A stretch of 64,000 bases of DNA from positions 1 through 64,000 of the forward strand of contig CAKRMU010000007.1 of assembly GCA_934364985.1 (NCBI GenBank), written 5' to 3'. The notes under the pieces are model-generated. The model saw only the letters and a program-made list of their open reading frames with translations. It had not been told where the DNA came from and did not search any database. This stretch comes from an uncultured Porphyromonas sp. GTDB taxonomy: Bacteria; Bacteroidota; Bacteroidia; Bacteroidales; Porphyromonadaceae. Positions 36,715 through 45,207 of the stretch are shown here, piece after piece (positions within the stretch are counted from its first letter, which is position 1; each line of letters opens with the position of its first letter). The translations under genes were made by a program, and so were the position numbers.

Positions 36715-36746
36715 TGTATTATTATCCGATTTAATGATTAAATTTG
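36714..36746 (+). promoter_or_regulatory. Candidate promoter of the M16-QC-amylase operon
   Basis: TTG (36714-36716), 22 bp, then TAAATTTG (36739-36746), a full -7 box 22 bp before the TTG start at 36769. Two further boxes, TACGTTTG (+, 36783-36790) and TATTTTTG (-, 36791-36798), lie back to back inside the longest ORFs, so the start sites of both divergent genes are uncertain. Confidence 0.4.
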
Positions 36747-36768
36747 TGGCATCGTAAGTCATTACGAT

Positions 36769-38040
36769 TTGACACATTTAATTACGTTTGCAAAAATAAG
36801 GAAAAGATTGATACCATATAGTATAAACGAGTTAGATAATGGCCTAAAAGTAGCTTTATTGCCCACAAAAAGTAAAGTAGTGTATTGTGGGTTTGCTATA
36901 CATTCGGGGAGTCGCAACGATCCGGAGACACTACCCGGTATGGCTCATTTCGTTGAACACACTATATTTAAGGGCACTCAAAAAAGGAAAGCGTGGCACA
37001 TCATCAATAGAATGGAGCGTGTCGGGGGCGAACTGAATGCCTTTACGACCAAAGAGACGACCTTTGTCTACACCGTCGCACCCCGTAATGAATTGAGACG
37101 AAGCATCGAACTACTTAACGACCTTATCCGGCACGCAACCTTTCCCACTAACGAGCTTACGAAGGAGAAAACGGTCATTGAGGACGAGATAAATATCTAT
37201 AAAGACACCCCCTCAGATGAGATCTTCGACCGCTTTGATCAGTTATTTTTTGAGGGAACATCTCTGGCTCACCCGATATTAGGAAGCCAAGACAGCCTGA
37301 AGCGAATATCTCAAAAAGATTGTTTAAGATACGTGCATGATGCTTTTCGCCCCAGCCGAATGCTTTTCTTTTGTATGGGACAAGTGTCGCCACAGAGGTA
37401 TGGTCAACTGACAGAGGAATTGCTCACCGAAGCATTCCCTAAAACCGGCAATAAATACGCGTCAAACGAGCAACCAAAGGTCTCTTTTTTCGAACGTAAA
37501 GAGGACAGTGATACACACCAAGCCCATACACTTATCGGTGGCATCGCCCCCTCTCTACTAAACGAGCAACGCACAGAAGCGAACCTCATCATGAGTATTT
37601 TGGCAGGCAATGGGATGAATAGCCGACTCAACATCCGGCTAAGAGAACAAAAAGGGTGGGTTTATGGCGTAGAAGCCTCAACAAATACCTTACCTGACAT
37701 CGGGTGGTGGCAGATATATTTCGGAAGCGACCCAATAAATGCCGAGAAAGCATTGGAGACAACCCTCGAGGAAGTACGACGACTAACAAGCGAGCCTTTG
37801 ACACCTACAGCACTCCGAGCATGGATTAAGCAGGTCAAAGGTGAGGCAACTATGGCGACCGAACAGAGCGAATCGGTATTCCTTAATTTCGGACGACAAC
37901 TCCTCCTAAAGGGATATTACGAAGACATCACTCAGCTATTTGAGAAACTTGATGCCGTAACATCCGATAGCATTATGGTGGTCGCAAACCAACTCTTTTC
38001 CCAAAATAACATCAGCAAACTTATATACTTAGGCAAATAG
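36769..38040 (+). CDS. M16 family zinc peptidase
   Basis: The 423-aa protein is a pitrilysin/processing-peptidase homologue with the inverted zinc motif HFVEH (HxxEH, ~residues 62-66) and the third ligand Glu in KTVIEDEINIY. The second M16 half (from ~residue 190) lacks the zinc site, as is normal. No signal peptide is evident. The start is a TTG; a second TTG at 36808 would give a family-like short N-terminus (IPYSINELDNGLKV). The QC gene starts 8 bp later, so they are probably co-transcribed. Confidence 0.9.
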   Translation: MTHLITFAKIRKRLIPYSINELDNGLKVALLPTKSKVVYCGFAIHSGSRNDPETLPGMAHFVEHTIFKGTQKRKAWHIINRMERVGGELNAFTTKETTFVYTVAPRNELRRSIELLNDLIRHATFPTNELTKEKTVIEDEINIYKDTPSDEIFDRFDQLFFEGTSLAHPILGSQDSLKRISQKDCLRYVHDAFRPSRMLFFCMGQVSPQRYGQLTEELLTEAFPKTGNKYASNEQPKVSFFERKEDSDTHQAHTLIGGIAPSLLNEQRTEANLIMSILAGNGMNSRLNIRLREQKGWVYGVEASTNTLPDIGWWQIYFGSDPINAEKALETTLEEVRRLTSEPLTPTALRAWIKQVKGEATMATEQSESVFLNFGRQLLLKGYYEDITQLFEKLDAVTSDSIMVVANQLFSQNNISKLIYLGK

Positions 38041-38048
38041 AATACGAC

Positions 38049-39068
38049 ATGAAACGATACCTTATACACATCATGGCACTTTCGTTATTACTACTTAGTG
38101 CCACCTCTTGCGAAAAAAAAGCACACAACAATTCTCAAAACGATGAGTCGATGAGTACACTTAGATCGATTTCATCATCTCCTTTCTCGGCAGATAGTGC
38201 CTATTTACACATCAAGCAGCAGGTAGATTTCGGACCACGAGTACCTAACTCCGAAGCTCATAAAGCCACATCTAACTACATCAAATCTCAATTAACGACA
38301 TACGGCATACCCGTATTCACCCAGGAAGCAATGCTGAAAGCGTACGATGGAACTATGCTCGAAGCCACCAACATCATAGGTACATACAAGCCCGAAGCCA
38401 AGAAAAGGATCATGCTTTTTGCCCACTGGGACACTCGTCCTTTCGCAGATCATGACCCCAGCCCACTACTTCAGAAGCAACCGATATTGGGTGCCGATGA
38501 TGGGGCAAGTGGACCTGGGGTAATGCTCGAAGTGGCCCGGTTGCTCTCTGAAGTCGGACTTGATAATATCGGAGTCGACCTTATGTTTTTTGATGCTGAG
38601 GACTACGGTCTTCCTTCGTGGGTAACCGACTACACGACAAGTAGCGAAGAGACGTGGGCGTTAGGTACACAATACTGGACGAAAAACCTGCATACCGCAG
38701 ACTACAAACCCCTTTTCGGCATTCTTTTAGACATGGTAGGAGCCGAGGGTGCTATCTTCCAAAGAGAATACTTCTCGCAGGAAGCCGCTGGCAATTATGT
38801 CACTAAGATATGGCTCACAGCTAAGGAATTGGGTCACGACAATTACTTCATTAACAAAATGGGTGGTGCCATCACGGATGACCATTATTTCGTGATCCGC
38901 AACCTCCGAATCCCCTGTGTAGACATTATCAATTACGATAATAACTTTGCCAGCCATTGGCACACCCACAACGACAATTTAGATGTTATCAGTAAGGAAA
39001 CTCTCCAAGCGGTCGGAGAAACTGTCTGGCAAGTGCTCTGCGACTTTGACCAAGGAGATATTGAGTAG
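38049..39068 (+). CDS. M28-type glutaminyl-peptide cyclotransferase lipoprotein
   Basis: This protein probably converts N-terminal Gln or Glu of exported proteins to pyroglutamate. The 339-aa lipoprotein (lipobox TSC, Cys at residue 21) has the M28 fold with HWDTRP, the zinc ligand and catalytic residues in GADDGASG, DAEDYG and DDHYF, and the characteristic QC insertion (LPSWVTDYTTSSEETWALGTQ). The architecture matches the type II QC reported for Porphyromonas gingivalis and Tannerella. In this group, exported proteins often begin with Gln after signal cleavage, so QC may be important for the envelope. Aminopeptidase activity is the alternative. Confidence 0.87.
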   Translation: MKRYLIHIMALSLLLLSATSCEKKAHNNSQNDESMSTLRSISSSPFSADSAYLHIKQQVDFGPRVPNSEAHKATSNYIKSQLTTYGIPVFTQEAMLKAYDGTMLEATNIIGTYKPEAKKRIMLFAHWDTRPFADHDPSPLLQKQPILGADDGASGPGVMLEVARLLSEVGLDNIGVDLMFFDAEDYGLPSWVTDYTTSSEETWALGTQYWTKNLHTADYKPLFGILLDMVGAEGAIFQREYFSQEAAGNYVTKIWLTAKELGHDNYFINKMGGAITDDHYFVIRNLRIPCVDIINYDNNFASHWHTHNDNLDVISKETLQAVGETVWQVLCDFDQGDIE

Positions 39069-39076
39069 CCGACACT

Positions 39077-40732
39077 ATGAAAAAGAGGATATCCATATAC
39101 CAAGTAATGCCGAGGCTATTTGGGAATGCATGTACTACTAAATTGCCTCACGGCGACTACTATACTAATGGTTGCGGTAAACTAAACGACTTCACACCTG
39201 AGCGCCTTCAGGCTATTAAAGATCTCGGTTGCACGCACATTTGGTATATAGGAGTCCTTGACCATGCCACTAAAACCACTTTTAATGACTTACTAAAGGG
39301 CAATCACGGAGCTATCGTCAAAGGCGAAGCGGGGTCGCCCTATGCGGTTAGGGATTATTATGGTATTGCCCCTTCCCTTGCCGTGGATATTGATAGGAGG
39401 ATGGAGGAGTTTGATGCGTTGGTTAAGCGAACACACGAGGCGGGAATGGGTGTTATCATTGACTTTGTTCCCAATCATCTCTCACGCCAATACTGCTCCC
39501 ACACAAAGCCTTCATATGTACACGACTTCGGTGCTGACGATAATACGACTGTCGCTTTTGCTCCTAATAACAACTTTTATTACTTCCCAGGGCAAACTCT
39601 TTCGCTGCCTTTTGGTGACGAATGTGAAGACTTCTCGTTTTCGGAATTCCCTGCCAAAGCGACAGGCAACAACCTATTCTGTGCCACTCCCTCAAAGGAT
39701 GACTGGTACGAGACTGTCAAACTCAACTATGGCATTGACCTAATGGGCGATTGGGAGACGTACTACGACCCTCTCCCGGATACCTGGCTCAAGATGATGG
39801 ATATCCTCAGCTTTTGGGCAAGCAAAGGTGTGGATGGCTTCAGATGCGATATGGCAGAATTGGTGCCTACGGAGTTTTGGACATGGGCGATCGGAAAGCT
39901 GAGAAAAGCGTACCCGGATATCCTCTTCATTGGCGAGATATACCGGCCTGATCGTTACTTAGAGTTTATTCACTCGGGCTTTGACTACCTCTACGACAAA
40001 ATCGGGCTATACGACCTCTTGATCCAAGTGCTTAAAGGCAATGCTACCACAAGCCAAATCGGGCATGTCCTTTTTTCACAAGAGGCTTACAAGGAATACC
40101 TTATCCGCTTTATGGAGAATCACGATGAACAACGTATAGCATCGGATTTTATCACAGGTGATGGCGAAAGAGCCTTTCCCGCGATGTGCTTAACGGCTCT
40201 TATTGATGGCAACCCATTGATGACGCTATTTGCACAAGAGCTTGGCGAAAGGGGTATGGAGAGCGAGGGTTTTTCGGGATTAGATGGTCGTACTTCGATA
40301 TTTGACTATTGGAGTGTAGATAGTATGCGTCAATGGCTTCAGGACTGCGGTCAAAAGCATCCGCTACGTGAGCGGTACAAAAAGCTGCTTCACTTAGCGA
40401 GCAGCCCGGTATTTGCAGAGGGAGCATTCTACGACCTCACTTATCTCGACTCCTCATTCTCTCAACGCGGATTATTTGTATTTTTGAGAGCCATCTTTTC
40501 AAAGTTCGCTTTGGTCGTTATCAACTTCGGAGAGGCATCACAAGAGGTATCCGTGCCCATTCCCCGGCACGCTTTTGACACTCTGAGTTTACCCAATCCT
40601 CTCTCGGCTATGGTTGGTAACTTAGACTCCTTTGAGTGCCATGACGTCGACTTCACACCCGATAGCCACTATGTCTTACAGGCGAAAGGCTATGGAGCCA
40701 CTATTCATTTATTTACGATTAAACGCCCATAA
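39077..40732 (+). CDS. GH13 alpha-amylase family protein, cytoplasmic
   Basis: The 551-aa enzyme carries the four GH13 regions: I (IIDFVPNH), II with the nucleophile Asp in DGFRCDMAE, III with the acid/base Glu in FIGEIY, and IV in FMENHDEQR. There is no signal peptide, so it probably acts on internal glycogen or imported maltooligosaccharides. A short C-terminal beta domain ends the protein. It is 8 bp downstream of the QC gene; the operon mixes unrelated functions. Confidence 0.9.
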   Translation: MKKRISIYQVMPRLFGNACTTKLPHGDYYTNGCGKLNDFTPERLQAIKDLGCTHIWYIGVLDHATKTTFNDLLKGNHGAIVKGEAGSPYAVRDYYGIAPSLAVDIDRRMEEFDALVKRTHEAGMGVIIDFVPNHLSRQYCSHTKPSYVHDFGADDNTTVAFAPNNNFYYFPGQTLSLPFGDECEDFSFSEFPAKATGNNLFCATPSKDDWYETVKLNYGIDLMGDWETYYDPLPDTWLKMMDILSFWASKGVDGFRCDMAELVPTEFWTWAIGKLRKAYPDILFIGEIYRPDRYLEFIHSGFDYLYDKIGLYDLLIQVLKGNATTSQIGHVLFSQEAYKEYLIRFMENHDEQRIASDFITGDGERAFPAMCLTALIDGNPLMTLFAQELGERGMESEGFSGLDGRTSIFDYWSVDSMRQWLQDCGQKHPLRERYKKLLHLASSPVFAEGAFYDLTYLDSSFSQRGLFVFLRAIFSKFALVVINFGEASQEVSVPIPRHAFDTLSLPNPLSAMVGNLDSFECHDVDFTPDSHYVLQAKGYGATIHLFTIKRP

Positions 40733-40809
40733 CCGCACTTTCTAATTGCTGAAAGCAACTCTAAGGAGTGCCGAAAGCGAGAGGGCATAACGGATATAAC
40801 GCAAAAAGT

Positions 40810-40893
40810 AGATACCCTAAATTCGCCGGGACAAATACTTGCTATTCGCCTAAGAGAATACCAGGTATTTGCCTTAACGAATTCAGGGTATCA
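40810..40893. repeat. 84-bp modular palindromic element, copy G
   Basis: Cores AGATACCCTAAATTC, AAATACTTGCTATTC, GAATACCAGGTATTT, GAATTCAGGGTATCA; spacers GCCGGGAC, GCCTAAGA, GCCTTAAC. Core 1 matches the inverse of core 4 at 13 of 15 positions, and core 2 the inverse of core 3 at 13 of 15: the whole element is one folded palindrome. It lies between the convergent amylase and Nudix genes, 77 and 36 bp from their stops. Confidence 0.92.
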
Positions 40894-40929
40894 GTTTATC
40901 CGTCATTCGGCATCCATAAGAGAAAAATC

Positions 40930-41499
40930 CTAAAAGAAATGCTCGCTTTGTACCATCTCCACAGCCTTTGACACCGAAACGAGTCCGAAATCACCGGGGT
41001 TAAGGTCGTGAAGAGGTATGGCTTTAAGCTCCTGCACATCGTCCTTCCCGGTACCTACAAATGGGTCTAAAGACTCCACTTCCATCTGGAATACCATATC
41101 CACAGTATGGACATCAAACCCTGAATATCGGTAAATATTGGGCTGGGAAAATAGGTATTTAATGGGCGATAGCACGCCTCCACGGAATCCTGACTCAGGA
41201 TTAATGGACGTCTCTTCACGGATTTCACGAGCCATACCCTCCTCTGCCGTCTCATAGCATTCAATAAAACCGCCTGGCAAATCAAGCGTCCCCTTAGCCG
41301 GTTCCACCCCACGGACTGCCACTAATACCCTATTGTAGCGGTCGGTGATAAAGCACATACAGGCTGCCGAAGGATTTAAATAATAAGTAAATCCGCACGA
41401 CCTACAGTGTTTTGCGAGGTCATTTGAGACAACAAACTCTTTGCTACCGCACTTTGGGCAATAGTGAAAAGCTTCTAATGGATGCTGTGTAGTTCTCAT
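40930..41499 (-). CDS. Nudix hydrolase with N-terminal zinc ribbon
   Basis: The 189-aa protein has a zinc ribbon (CPKCGSKEF ... HCRSCGF, residues ~15-40) like that of NADH pyrophosphatases, then a Nudix domain with the box GGFIECYETAEEGMAREIRE (GX5EX7RE, continuing ETSI). It hydrolyses a nucleoside-diphosphate derivative that sequence alone does not identify. It lies 22 bp downstream of holA and is probably in the same operon. Confidence 0.9.
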   Translation of the reverse strand: MRTTQHPLEAFHYCPKCGSKEFVVSNDLAKHCRSCGFTYYLNPSAACMCFITDRYNRVLVAVRGVEPAKGTLDLPGGFIECYETAEEGMAREIREETSINPESGFRGGVLSPIKYLFSQPNIYRYSGFDVHTVDMVFQMEVESLDPFVGTGKDDVQELKAIPLHDLNPGDFGLVSVSKAVEMVQSEHFF

Positions 41500-41521
41500 A
41501 ACGTAGTATCTTCAATAGTCA

Positions 41522-42586
41522 TCAACTCAATATAAATAAAACGAGGTCCAATAACACCTCTCGGCTACTCCCTTCATCGCCATACATCCCTTTACTTCGG
41601 GCATCACACTTTCGTAAAAACCTGATAATAGCCATCACTCGCTTAGCACTATAATTGCGAAGACCGGCCATGTACTCTTTGACAAAGTAGCGATTAGTAA
41701 TACCCAATTCCCTCATCACACTATCCTCATTCCGCCTATCAGTCGCATAGTATGCCACCATAAGATTGGCGAAATAGGAAAAGAGCTGAGGTAGAACCAT
41801 CTGTATGGGGACGCGTTTTTCGTCATTTGCCAAAGCAAAAGCTATCCTAACGGCTTCGCCCCTTTGCTTATACGCGAGGGCTTTTCGCAGGTCAAAGGCA
41901 CTATATTCCTTATTCCAGCCTGTGTACTCCATCACCATCTCAGGAGACACATTCATCCTATATGCTTCGGGTAATGCCGTTGCGAGCTTCCCAAACTCGC
42001 TATCTATGCGAGTGAGGTCAGTGCCAATACGCTCTGCCACTACCTGCACTGCATCCTGCGAGAGGTGCAACCCATGTGCCTCCGCCATAGGCTGTATGTA
42101 TGGCATAATCTGATAGTCACGAATTGCTTTGCTATCAACTAAAAGAGCCCCCTTCTCAAGCTCTTTGACAAAAGTCATCCGCCTATTGAGGCGTTTACCT
42201 CCCTTAATCGAAAGCACTAAAATATTATATGGATTGGGGTGCTTCAGTAGCTGCACCAAAGCAGATAGGGGCTGACCATTACCATTTTCGCTCGAACTGT
42301 TTGTGATAAATGTCTGAGCCTCCCGCACGACAACCAATGTACGCGAACCGCCCATTGGATACCTCCTACACGCCGCCACTATATCTTCTATCCCGCAATT
42401 AGTACCATACAAGACGGAATAATTAAAAGTCTGTTGCTCCTCATCAGGCATGTAGGTGGAAAGGATTTTTTTCTCTATCTTGTCGGTGAAATACTCCTCC
42501 TCACCCATTAGGATAAAGATAGGAAAAGGCTGCTTAGCGGTACCAATCCCCTGCAATACGTCTTGTGGTTTATCCGAATAAGGCAT
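41522..42586 (-). CDS. holA: DNA polymerase III subunit delta
   Basis: HolA opens the sliding clamp within the clamp loader. The 354-aa protein has the delta N-terminal domain (FILMGEEEYFTDKIEKKIL), the segment GTNCGIEDIVAACRRYPMGGSRTLVVVREAQ-like core, and a helical C-terminal domain with ALANDEKRVPIQMVLPQL. Length is normal. It is divergent from the HsdR-N-type gene, an arrangement common in Bacteroidota, and has a -7 box 35 bp upstream. Confidence 0.92.
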   Translation of the reverse strand: MPYSDKPQDVLQGIGTAKQPFPIFILMGEEEYFTDKIEKKILSTYMPDEEQQTFNYSVLYGTNCGIEDIVAACRRYPMGGSRTLVVVREAQTFITNSSSENGNGQPLSALVQLLKHPNPYNILVLSIKGGKRLNRRMTFVKELEKGALLVDSKAIRDYQIMPYIQPMAEAHGLHLSQDAVQVVAERIGTDLTRIDSEFGKLATALPEAYRMNVSPEMVMEYTGWNKEYSAFDLRKALAYKQRGEAVRIAFALANDEKRVPIQMVLPQLFSYFANLMVAYYATDRRNEDSVMRELGITNRYFVKEYMAGLRNYSAKRVMAIIRFLRKCDARSKGMYGDEGSSREVLLDLVLFILS

Positions 42587-42620
42587 TTTAGCAATGTGAA
42601 AACGATAAGTTAACGTGCCA

Positions 42621-42628
42621 CAAATATA
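42621..42628 (-). promoter_or_regulatory. -7 box of holA
   Basis: Minus-strand TATATTTG, an exact match, 34 bp before the holA start in a 55-bp divergent gap. Confidence 0.55.
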
Positions 42629-42641
42629 ATAAAATAAGCTA

Positions 42642-43064
42642 ATGATACCAGAAGAAAAAGCGATGGTCTTTGACCCTATACGGAAAAAGAGAGTGGCACT
42701 GACCCCTGAAGAATATGTAAGACAAGCAATGGTGCATCACCTTATTACCTGGCTTCATTACCCCATATCCTACATATCTAATGAGTACTCTATCACCATG
42801 GGGAAGCTATCTCGGAGGTGCGATACAGTGGTATTTGACAGCACGTTAAGCCCACTAATGGTTCTTGAATATAAAGCCCCTGAGGTACCGATAACCCAGA
42901 AAGTCATTGAGCAAGCCTTTCAATACAATAGTGTCCTTAGGGTTCCTTTCATTTGTCTCTCAAATAGTATCGTTACTTATGTATATCGTATTGGCTACCA
43001 CGGAGATGCCACTATTCAATTACCCCAAATACCCACTTATGAAGAACTTTTACAACAACTTTGA
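42642..43064 (+). CDS. HsdR N-terminal-domain-like protein (PD-(D/E)XK fold)
   Basis: The 140-aa protein corresponds to the nuclease-like N-terminal domain of type I restriction HsdR (HSDR_N_2): RRCDTVVFD, then MVLEYKAPE, giving the D...ExK catalytic set. There is no helicase, methylase or specificity subunit nearby, so it is not part of a restriction system. Stand-alone copies divergent from holA are widespread in Bacteroidota and of unknown function. A housekeeping DNA-related role is guessed from this conserved neighbourhood. Confidence 0.85.
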   Translation: MIPEEKAMVFDPIRKKRVALTPEEYVRQAMVHHLITWLHYPISYISNEYSITMGKLSRRCDTVVFDSTLSPLMVLEYKAPEVPITQKVIEQAFQYNSVLRVPFICLSNSIVTYVYRIGYHGDATIQLPQIPTYEELLQQL

Positions 43065-43101
43065 CCCCTTAAACGCCATCAAAAGTGGAAGGGATAAGGT
43101 A

Positions 43102-43132
43102 TTTGGAAGTTTCAAAAATTTGAGTACCTTTG
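43102..43132 (+). promoter_or_regulatory. Promoter of the tRNA-Leu pair
   Basis: TTTG (43102-43105), exactly 19 bp, and TACCTTTG (43125-43132) form a full consensus promoter. Transcription would start about 12 nt before the first tRNA. Confidence 0.8.
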
Positions 43133-43150
43133 CAGTCGCAATCCTACTAA

Positions 43151-43234
43151 GCCCAAGTGGCGGAATTGGTAGACGCGCTAGTTTCAGGTACTAGTGTTAG
43201 CAATGACGTGCAGGTTCGATTCCTGTCTTGGGCA
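43151..43234 (+). tRNA. tRNA-Leu (anticodon CAG)
   Basis: An 84-nt cloverleaf with a long variable arm: acceptor GCCCAAG/CTTGGGC, anticodon stem CTAGT/ACTAG around loop TTCAGGT (anticodon CAG), and T-arm GTTCGATTC. CCA is not encoded. Confidence 0.95.
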
Positions 43235-43261
43235 CTGAGTGGAGGAAGCTAATATAGACAT

Positions 43262-43345
43262 GCGCAGGTGGCGGAATAGGTAGACGCGCTACTTTGAGGG
43301 GGTAGTATCGGTTTCGATGTGTGAGTTCGAGTCTCATCCTGCGCA
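43262..43345 (+). tRNA. tRNA-Leu (anticodon GAG)
   Basis: An 84-nt class II tRNA: acceptor GCGCAGG/CCTGCGC, anticodon stem CTACT/GGTAG around loop TTGAGGG (anticodon GAG), and T-arm GTTCGAGTC. It lies 27 nt after the first tRNA-Leu and is surely co-transcribed. CCA is not encoded. Confidence 0.95.
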
Positions 43346-43378
43346 CCGTTTTTTTGATTGTTTTTTTGTTTCTAAGGT

Positions 43379-43411
43379 GGCTTTAAGCTGAGGTAGCTTG
43401 AAGCCATTTTT
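43379..43411 (+). terminator. Terminator of the tRNA-Leu pair
   Basis: An 11-bp stem (GGCTTTAAGCT / AGCTTGAAGCC, one G-U pair) with loop GAGGT and the run ATTTTT. Two T-rich runs precede it right after the tRNA. Between here and 43657 (~245 bp) nothing is recognised. Confidence 0.8.
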
Positions 43412-43657
43412 CTATATCCTCCCTCCGGAGTCTATCACTATGTAGCAGATAGAGATAGGAATGGGCCCTCTTAATTCTCCCTATCAATTCTCCCATCTCG
43501 CTATTTCCCTCCTTAAGTATATAGCATCATTCGAGGGGGATATCAAGGTGGCAGAATGGCATAAATATACTTCGCCGTGTCTGTTGTATTGGTATTGGCA
43601 CAGCTTTTGTTAAAATGTTATTGGTAGTTACTTCGCTATTCACACTCAAAGATTTCG

Positions 43658-43665
43658 TACCTTTG
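43658..43665 (+). promoter_or_regulatory. Candidate -7 box upstream of the HAD-hotdog gene
   Basis: TACCTTTG matches TAnnTTTG and precedes a 45-codon ORF and the HAD-hotdog gene. No good -33 box is present. Confidence 0.4.
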
Positions 43666-43697
43666 CGAGGTGGCGGAAGTAAAAATGATGATTAACT

Positions 43698-43835
43698 ATG
43701 AGCGAAAAGTCCGCTTTATATGACATTATATGTACATTGTATATGCCCTCTATAGCCGAGCTATCAAGGATTATAAGCAGGTGGCATGGACACTTGTACA
43801 AAATTTGGCGGTACTTTCGCTGTAAGCATCAGTAA
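43698..43835 (+). CDS. Possible 45-aa small protein
   Basis: An ORF of 45 codons (starting MSEKSALYDIIC, ending FRCKHQ) begins 32 nt after the candidate -7 box and stops 3 bp before the HAD-hotdog ATG. It is basic and aromatic at its C-terminus, and I recognise no family. It may be a translated leader, a small protein, or chance. The tight spacing to the next start is the only support. Confidence 0.25.
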   Translation: MSEKSALYDIICTLYMPSIAELSRIISRWHGHLYKIWRYFRCKHQ

Positions 43836-43838
43836 AAT

Positions 43839-45098
43839 ATGGCAGAAGATAATAGGAAATACAAAATGGTCGCCCTCGATATTGATGGCACCTTAGTGGA
43901 CGATGACAAACGACTTTTACCCAGCACCATTAGCTCCATTATCGCTATCCAGCAGATGGGCATCAAGGTGGTAGTGGCAAGCGGACGCCCAACCTTTGGA
44001 TGCCAAAGGATAGCTAAGGAGTTACGTCTTGACGAATTTGGCGGATACATCCTCTCATACAACGGAGGGAAGATTACCTCTTGCTCTGATGGGAAAATAC
44101 TTGGGCGAAGAGCTGTTCCTCGAAATATTCTCTCTTGGTTATACGATGCCGTCAAGAACGAACCCGAGCTATCTGCGTTCTCATATACACGACAAGAAAT
44201 CATTACTGAGACACCAGATAACCCCTTCGTGCTCATTGAGAGGCGGGTTAATGATGGCATGAGCATTCGCAAAGTAAAACATCTCCTTGATGATCTGCCC
44301 CATGATCCCCTCAAGGTAGCTATTGTGGGAGAGAACTATCTACTGAGGACTTTCAAGAAACGATTGGAGGAACAATATGGAGACGAATTAAACTTCTTCA
44401 TCACCCACGACAACTTTCTCGATGTCGTTCCCTGCGGAGTAGACAAAGGCTCGACGCTCCATTTCCTTCTTCAGGAATTAGGTATAAAGCGGAGCGAAGT
44501 CATAGCTGTAGGCGATAGCTATAACGATCTTAGTATGATCCAAATGGCAGGGATGGGCGTCGCGATGGCTAATGCCACTGAAGCTCTCAAGCGATCCGCT
44601 GACTACGTAACTACAAGCAACAATGAGGATGGTATCTGTCACCTCCTCAATAAATTTATCCTACACCCAGAGGAGGAGAACGTAGCTGACATCGACGTAA
44701 TGGCACTCAACAAAATGATGGAGGGCAACACTTTGATGAGTACACTTGGAATACTATGCACCAAGCTAAAGCCGGGTTACGTAGAGTGTACTATGCCAGT
44801 TGACCACCGTACACAGCAACCTATGGGCATCCTACATGGTGGTGCTACGCTTGCTTTAGCCGAGACCGCGGCAGGCTATGGTTCGCTTGTTCTTCTCAAA
44901 GAAAACGAGATTCAGGTGGGCATGCAGGTCAGTGGCAATCACATTAGGTCAGCACACAGCGGGGATAAAGTAGTGGCTAAAGGCAAAATCATCCACCAAG
45001 GTCGGAGTTCACACGTATGGGACATCAACATAGAGACAGAGACAGGCAAACTGGTGAGTAGTGTGCGTGTCGTCAACAGCATTATCAATAGACGATAA
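43839..45098 (+). CDS. Cof-type HAD phosphatase fused to a hotdog thioesterase
   Basis: One uninterrupted 419-aa frame joins two enzymes. Residues 1-~265 are a Cof-type HAD hydrolase with motif I DIDGTLVDDDK, the Lys in GVDKGSTL and motif III GDSYNDLSM. Residues ~285-419 are a PaaI/MenI-like hotdog thioesterase (GILHGGATLALAETAAGYGS, SHVWDINIETETGKLV). The second half resembles DHNA-CoA thioesterases of menaquinone synthesis; the first could act on a sugar phosphate, nucleotide or FMN. The fusion could link two steps or simply reflect co-expression. Confidence 0.9.
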   Translation: MAEDNRKYKMVALDIDGTLVDDDKRLLPSTISSIIAIQQMGIKVVVASGRPTFGCQRIAKELRLDEFGGYILSYNGGKITSCSDGKILGRRAVPRNILSWLYDAVKNEPELSAFSYTRQEIITETPDNPFVLIERRVNDGMSIRKVKHLLDDLPHDPLKVAIVGENYLLRTFKKRLEEQYGDELNFFITHDNFLDVVPCGVDKGSTLHFLLQELGIKRSEVIAVGDSYNDLSMIQMAGMGVAMANATEALKRSADYVTTSNNEDGICHLLNKFILHPEEENVADIDVMALNKMMEGNTLMSTLGILCTKLKPGYVECTMPVDHRTQQPMGILHGGATLALAETAAGYGSLVLLKENEIQVGMQVSGNHIRSAHSGDKVVAKGKIIHQGRSSHVWDINIETETGKLVSSVRVVNSIINRR

Positions 45099-45165
45099 GC
45101 CTTTATCCTGAGAGATCAATATCCTTAAGTTCACAATAGGCATAGGCTAACTGCTATATTTTACG

Positions 45166-45173
45166 TACTTTTG
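45166..45173 (+). promoter_or_regulatory. Candidate -7 box of the lipocalin operon
   Basis: TACTTTTG, 34 bp before the lipocalin ATG; no clear -33 box. Confidence 0.45.
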
Positions 45174-45207
45174 GAGAGATGTAATAACACTTTATTAAGG
45201 TATTAGT

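Noticed and set aside
42642-43064. Type I restriction system
   Set aside because: Only the HsdR N-terminal-type domain is present as a complete short gene; no helicase, HsdM or HsdS is nearby, and the place next to holA is typical of a stand-alone family.
43262-43345. tRNA-Leu as an integration site
   Set aside because: No repeated tRNA end, integrase or island-like composition is visible on either side.
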